64,000 nt of DNA from Ramlibacter agri (GTDB lineage: Bacteria > Pseudomonadota > Gammaproteobacteria > Burkholderiales > Burkholderiaceae_C). The translations under genes were made by a program, and so were the position numbers. The notes under the pieces were generated by a model. The model had not been told where the DNA came from. It was given only the letters and a program-made list of their open reading frames with translations, and made no database searches. The stretch is taken from contig NZ_JABBFX010000001.1 of assembly GCF_012927085.1 (NCBI RefSeq), positions 248,001 to 312,000 on the forward strand, given 5' to 3'. Below are positions 59,954-64,000 of this stretch, piece by piece (positions within the stretch are counted from its first letter, which is position 1; the number at the start of each line of letters is the position of its first letter).

Positions 59954-62254
59954 TCATTGCACGAACCCGATGCTGCGCGCCTCGCGCACTTCGGGCTTGA
60001 TGCGGTGCTCGGACTCCAGCTGCTCCATGAATTCCTCGGGCGTGAAGGCCGTCGCCAGGATCTCCACCTGCCGCTTCACCGCCGCGAAGTCGCCGGGCGC
60101 CAGCTGGTCCAGCCTGGCCAGGCGCGCGGACAGCGCGGGTAGCAGCAGCGACGCATCGCCGCCCATCGCCTCGGTGACGAACATCTTCTCGCGCTGGACC
60201 GCCGTCAGTGCCTTGAACTTGATCTTGAAGGCGAAGCGCCGCAGCGCGGCCTGGTCGATGCGGTCCATCAGGTTGGTGGTGCAGACGAAGATGCCGGCGA
60301 AGCGCTCCATGCCCTGCAGCATCTCGTTGACCTCGGTCACCTCGTAGGTGCGCTGGGCGCCGCGCCGGTCCTGCAGGAAGGAATCCGCTTCGTCCAGCAG
60401 CAGCACGGCCTGCTCGCTCTCGGCTTCGCGGAACATGGCGGCCATGTTCTGTTCGGTCTCGCCGACGAACTTGCTCATGAGGTCGCTGGCCTGCTTCACC
60501 AGCAGCGGCTTGTCGAGCGCGCGGGCGATGTGTTCGGCCAGCGCCGTCTTGCCGGTGCCGGGCGCGCCATAGAAGCACAAGGTGCCGTGGCCGCGCGCCT
60601 TCAGCGCCTCGACGATGCGCGGCACCTCGAAGCGCGACTCCACGTTCAGCATCGCGAGGTCATAGGTCGTGACGCAGCGGCGCGTGCCGCTTTCGCCGCT
60701 GCGGTTGCCCAGGGCCTGATCGGCGTTGCGCAGTTGCCGATCGATCAAGGCCTCCGCCGTCGCGCCTTGCTCGCCCGCCAGGCCGGCGAAGCGCACCGCC
60801 GTGCGGATCTGCGCCGGCGTCAGGCCCTTGCGCTCTGTGAGCCGCGCGACGAAGGCTTCCGACACCTGCACGCCATCCAGCGTCTTGCGCACCAGGCCTT
60901 CGCGCGCGCCGGGCGGCGGCGACTTCAGCTCCAGGTGGTAGGCGAAGCGGCGCCGGAAGGCGGGGTCGATCTGCTCGATGCGGTTGGTGACCCAGATGGT
61001 CGGCACCGGGTTCGACTCCAGGATCTGGTTGACCCAGGCCTTGCCGCTCACGCTGCCCGAAGGCGGCGCCACCACCTGTTCGGCGCGCGCCATCATCTGC
61101 GCCGCCTCGTTGGAGATCGGCGGGAAGACATCCTCGACTTCGTCGAACAGCAGCGCGGCCTGCGCGCTGCCTTTCAGGAACACCTGCGCGATCTGCAGCG
61201 AGCGGTAGCGGTCGCGGCCGCTCAGGGAGTTGCCATCGCGGTCCGCGTATTCCACCTCGAACAGCTCCAGCCCCGCGGCCTGCGCCACCACCTTGGCCAG
61301 CTCGGTCTTGCCGGTGCCGGGCGGGCCATACAGCAGCACGTTGACGCCCGGCTCCTTGCGCGCCACGGCGTTGCGCAGCAGCGAGCGCAGCATGCGGCCG
61401 TCTTCGTCCACGAAGGAGAAGTCGGACAGCGTCAGCTCGCTCTTGGCCGAAGGCCGCGTGAACACCGCCATCAGTTCGCTCTGGTCGCGGTATTCGCGCA
61501 TCAGCACCGGCGGCAGCTTTTCGCTGACCTTCATCAGGTCCGCGAGGTCGGTGATGTTGTGTTCGGAGATCAGGTTCTCGACGAGGCCGATGCGCTCCAG
61601 GCGCGAGCCGGCGCGCAACGCTTCGCCCACTTCGGCGGCGTTGACGCCGGCGACCTCCGCGATGGCCGCATAAGCCTCAGGCGCGTTGTTCACCTTGAAT
61701 TCGACCAGCAGGCTGCGCAGGTCGCGCTGGTAGCGCGCCAGGGTTCCATAGAGCAGCAGCGCGCGCTCCGCCTTGTTCAACTGCAGCAGGTTGGCCAGCG
61801 CGTCGATGTTCTTCTCCACCAGGGTGGAGTGCTTCTTGAGCGCGTGCGTCAGCCACTCGCCGGTGACGGTGAGCACCGACAGCAGGTCCTTGGGCTGGTC
61901 CTTGGCGTATTCGTCCAGGTAGAAGAACAGCGTGCCTTCTTCGTAAGGCCCGCGCCAGACGCCGTGCCGGTCCAGGAATTCGCGGATGGCCAGCGACTCG
62001 TGGCCCCGCCAGAACTCGTTGTCCCTGCAACGCCGGCCGAGGAATTCGCGCAGGCGCTCCAGCGAAGGCGCCGGCCACACCAGGTGGCGGCCGGCCAGCG
62101 ACAGCAGGCCATTGAGGTCGCGGCGCACATTGAACTTGGCGCCCTGCTTGGCGGCGAGCGTCAGCACGAAGTGCGAGCACATCAGGTCCAGCACCGGCGC
62201 GTCCTTGAGACCCGGTGAGGGCAGCAGCTGCACATCGAGCGAACGCTTGGCCAA
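59954..62254 (-). CDS. Tandem AAA ATPase, function unknown
   Basis: This is a 766-residue cytoplasmic protein with two AAA domains. Residues 1-280 are helical with no recognised domain. Walker A copies are GPPGTGKTELAKVVAQ near 309 and GAPGTGKTALAEHIARA near 563. Walker B and neighbours are AALLFDEVEDVFPP and AVLLLDEADSFLQDRRGAQR; both domains carry arginine-rich motifs (FRRRFAYHLEL, ALRRFAFKIKF). It starts with TTG 62254 behind GGAGGGAGG. It resembles FtsH/SpoVK-like unfoldase or remodelling ATPases, lacks a protease domain, and the substrate is unknown. Convergent with recQ, 4 bases apart. Confidence 0.88.
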   Translation of the reverse strand: MAKRSLDVQLLPSPGLKDAPVLDLMCSHFVLTLAAKQGAKFNVRRDLNGLLSLAGRHLVWPAPSLERLREFLGRRCRDNEFWRGHESLAIREFLDRHGVWRGPYEEGTLFFYLDEYAKDQPKDLLSVLTVTGEWLTHALKKHSTLVEKNIDALANLLQLNKAERALLLYGTLARYQRDLRSLLVEFKVNNAPEAYAAIAEVAGVNAAEVGEALRAGSRLERIGLVENLISEHNITDLADLMKVSEKLPPVLMREYRDQSELMAVFTRPSAKSELTLSDFSFVDEDGRMLRSLLRNAVARKEPGVNVLLYGPPGTGKTELAKVVAQAAGLELFEVEYADRDGNSLSGRDRYRSLQIAQVFLKGSAQAALLFDEVEDVFPPISNEAAQMMARAEQVVAPPSGSVSGKAWVNQILESNPVPTIWVTNRIEQIDPAFRRRFAYHLELKSPPPGAREGLVRKTLDGVQVSEAFVARLTERKGLTPAQIRTAVRFAGLAGEQGATAEALIDRQLRNADQALGNRSGESGTRRCVTTYDLAMLNVESRFEVPRIVEALKARGHGTLCFYGAPGTGKTALAEHIARALDKPLLVKQASDLMSKFVGETEQNMAAMFREAESEQAVLLLDEADSFLQDRRGAQRTYEVTEVNEMLQGMERFAGIFVCTTNLMDRIDQAALRRFAFKIKFKALTAVQREKMFVTEAMGGDASLLLPALSARLARLDQLAPGDFAAVKRQVEILATAFTPEEFMEQLESEHRIKPEVREARSIGFVQ

Positions 62255-62363
62255 TGAACCTCCCTCCGGGTGGTGGCGCAACGATAACGCGGGTCGATGC
62301 TACATGGAAGACGCCGCCGGTGGGCGCCGCACGGCGGGCCGGGCCTCCGTGCAGAATGGGGAC

Positions 62364-63566
62364 ATGCTGGGACTTCCGGAAATCCGCCAAGCCGCCGTCC
62401 GCCTCCAAGGGCAGGTGCTGAACACCCCCTGCGTGGAATCGAAGACGCTGTCGGAAATCGCCGGCTGCCAGGTGTTCCTGAAGTTCGAGAACCTGCAGTT
62501 CACCGCCTCCTTCAAGGAGCGGGGCGCCTGCAACAAGCTGGCCCAGCTCAGCGATGAGGAAAGGCGGCGGGGCGTCATCGCCATGAGCGCCGGCAACCAT
62601 GCCCAGGGCGTGGCTTACCACGCACAGCGGCTCGGGCTGCGGGCCGTGATCGTGATGCCGCGCTTCACCCCGGGCGTGAAGGTGGAACGCACCCGCAGCT
62701 TCGGCGCGGAGGTCGTGCTGCACGGCGACACGCTGGAGGAAGCCAGCACCCATGCGCGGACGCTCGCGCAGGAGCAGGACCTCACCTTCGTGCACCCTTA
62801 CGACGACGCGGACATCATCGCCGGCCAGGGCACGGTAGGCATCGAAATGATGGAGGCCGTGCCGCAGCTGGACATGCTGGTGGTGGCGGTCGGCGGCGGC
62901 GGCCTGATCGCCGGCGTCGCCGCAGCGGCCAAGGCGTTGAAGCCATCGATCCAGGTGGTCGGCGTGCAGGCACTGCGCTTTCCCAACATGTTCAACGCCG
63001 TCAAGCACTCCATGCTGCCGCAGGGTGCCTCGACCATTGCCGAGGGCATTGCCGTCGGTCGGCCGGGCACCCTGACGCACCAACTGGTGGAGCGCTACGT
63101 CGATGACCTGGTGCTGGTCGACGAGGGAGACCTCGAGGCCGCCATCGTGACCTTGCTGGACATCGAGAAGACGCTGGTCGAAGGCGCCGGCGCGGCACCG
63201 CTGGCCGCGCTGATGAAGGAGCCGGCGCGCTTTGCCGGCCGGAAGGTCGGGCTGGTGCTCGGCGGCGGCAACATCGACCCCATGCTCCTCGCGGCCATCA
63301 TCCAGCGCGGCCTGGTGCGCGCCGGGCGGTTGACGCGCGTGCGCGTGTGCGCGCGCGACGTGCCCGGCTCGCTCGCGCGCATCACGGCGGTGGTCGGCGA
63401 GGCCGGCGCCAACATCGACGAAGTGCATCACCAGCGCGCCTTCACCGCGCTGGCGGCGCAGAACGTGGAGATCGAGTTCGTGCTGCAGACCCGCGGCCGC
63501 TCGCACATCGAGGCGGTGCTGCAGGCCCTGCGCGCCGCCGGCTTCGAGGCGGAGGAACAGCGATGA
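62364..63566 (+). CDS. Threonine ammonia-lyase (catabolic type, ACT domain)
   Basis: This is a 400-residue PLP enzyme deaminating threonine (and serine) to 2-oxobutyrate. The PLP lysine is Lys51 in FTASFKERGACNKLAQL. Other blocks are VIAMSAGNHAQGVAYHAQ, HPYDDADIIAGQGTVGIEM, and the glycine loop VAVGGGGLIAGVAAA. The single C-terminal ACT domain (about 325-400, LTRVRVCARDVPGSLARITA) marks the short IlvA/TdcB form. Upstream ATGs at 62304 lack homology. The stop overlaps the thioesterase start (ATGA). The biosynthetic two-ACT IlvA probably lies elsewhere. Confidence 0.92.
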   Translation: MLGLPEIRQAAVRLQGQVLNTPCVESKTLSEIAGCQVFLKFENLQFTASFKERGACNKLAQLSDEERRRGVIAMSAGNHAQGVAYHAQRLGLRAVIVMPRFTPGVKVERTRSFGAEVVLHGDTLEEASTHARTLAQEQDLTFVHPYDDADIIAGQGTVGIEMMEAVPQLDMLVVAVGGGGLIAGVAAAAKALKPSIQVVGVQALRFPNMFNAVKHSMLPQGASTIAEGIAVGRPGTLTHQLVERYVDDLVLVDEGDLEAAIVTLLDIEKTLVEGAGAAPLAALMKEPARFAGRKVGLVLGGGNIDPMLLAAIIQRGLVRAGRLTRVRVCARDVPGSLARITAVVGEAGANIDEVHHQRAFTALAAQNVEIEFVLQTRGRSHIEAVLQALRAAGFEAEEQR

Positions 63567-63973
63567 CGGTGGATACGCACACGCTCGATGCGGCGCTGGC
63601 CGAGTACTTCGCGCCCTGGGTGCAGGCGCTCGGCCTGAAGGCAGAGAACGTGGACGCGGACAGCGTCACCTTGCGGCTGCCGCAGAACGCGCAGCTGGCG
63701 CGCCACGGCGGCATGCTGTGCGGCCAGGCCATGATGGCCGCGGCCGATACGGCGATGGTGATGGCCCTCATCGCGCAGTCCGGCGCCTTCCGGCCCTGCA
63801 CCACCGTGCAGATGAACACCAGCTTCCTCAAGCCGCTGTCCGGCCAGGATGCGCTGGTGCAGGCGCGGGTGCTGCGCAGCGGCAAGACCCTGGCCTTCGG
63901 CGAAATCGACATCCGCGGCGCCGAGGACGGCAAGAGCGTCTGCCGCGCCAGCACCACTTACGCACTGCTGTGA
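63563..63973 (+). CDS. PaaI-family hotdog thioesterase
   Basis: This is a 136-residue thioesterase. The hotdog core includes LARHGGMLCGQAMMAAADTA (catalytic Asp/Glu region), then VMALIAQSGAFRPCTTVQMN, and LKPLSGQDALVQARVLRSGK. PaaI-type enzymes hydrolyse acyl-CoA thioesters. It starts at 63563 overlapping the threonine ammonia-lyase stop by four bases. No link of substrate to the deaminase is evident; coupling may be purely positional. The last 27 bases of the window contain nothing further that I can identify. Confidence 0.9.
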   Translation: MTVDTHTLDAALAEYFAPWVQALGLKAENVDADSVTLRLPQNAQLARHGGMLCGQAMMAAADTAMVMALIAQSGAFRPCTTVQMNTSFLKPLSGQDALVQARVLRSGKTLAFGEIDIRGAEDGKSVCRASTTYALL

Positions 63974-64000
63974 CGGAATTCACATGGCCGCTTGCTAAAA

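Overview
The window is 64 kb of uniformly GC-rich chromosome from a betaproteobacterium. Gene content and order (alr beside lplT, radA, ilvE-zinc finger-waaF, split metH, glnK-amt preceded by a TorF-type porin, several orphan Bug-type binding proteins) fit Burkholderiales, most likely Comamonadaceae of the Ramlibacter/Variovorax type; that placement is an inference. I see no prophage, insertion sequence, CRISPR array, rRNA or tRNA. Coding density is very high and no gap exceeds 300 bases.

Layout. 1-6.3 kb: a cut-off tannase/feruloyl-esterase gene divergent from a MarR regulator with two near-identical palindromes between them; an MBL hydrolase, an M48 protease, an AmpG-type permease, and an OmpR-type two-component pair followed by a candidate small RNA ending in a strong terminator. 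6.3-12.2 kb: acetyltransferase, then a Bug protein, a TAXI-like protein and a CoA-transferase in one leftward operon, divergent from a PrpR-type sigma-54 activator; a near-consensus -24/-12 element sits directly before the CoA-transferase. 12.2-16.7 kb: waaF, zinc-finger protein, ilvE, membrane protein, radA, hypothetical. 16.7-28.4 kb: a 13-gene operon for homoprotocatechuate (3,4-dihydroxyphenylacetate) meta-cleavage, headed by hpaR and a perfect 16-bp palindrome, and extended by a dehydratase, an aldolase, a reductase and an exporter.

28.4-43.7 kb: a RelB-like antitoxin with a frameshifted relE toxin; alr and lplT divergent; a DMT exporter, chemoreceptor, glutathione peroxidase and Mut7-C protein; a leftward operon of aldose epimerase, SMP-30, glcE and glcF; then porin-glnK-amt, with a sigma-54 promoter and an NtrC-like site, divergent from comM. 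43.7-48.8 kb: TonB receptor, YfiR and MFS in one rightward operon, then BrkB and a glycine-zipper protein on the other strand.

48.8-64 kb: cobalamin-dependent methionine synthase is split into two genes 5.4 kb apart. The larger half carries an S-adenosylhomocysteine riboswitch whose expression hairpin abuts its start codon. Between the halves lie an amidohydrolase and a four-gene set (GT2, ArnT-like GT39, GtrA, YdjC/NaxD-like deacetylase) that resembles lipid A hexosamine-modification systems and has an exact PmrA-type box (CTTAAG-N5-CTTAAG) in front. The window closes with recQ, a tandem AAA ATPase, an ACT-domain threonine dehydratase and a PaaI-like thioesterase.

The most useful observations are regulatory: the SAH riboswitch, two sigma-54 promoters, the PmrA-type box, and palindromic operators before two MarR-family genes and a toxin-antitoxin pair.
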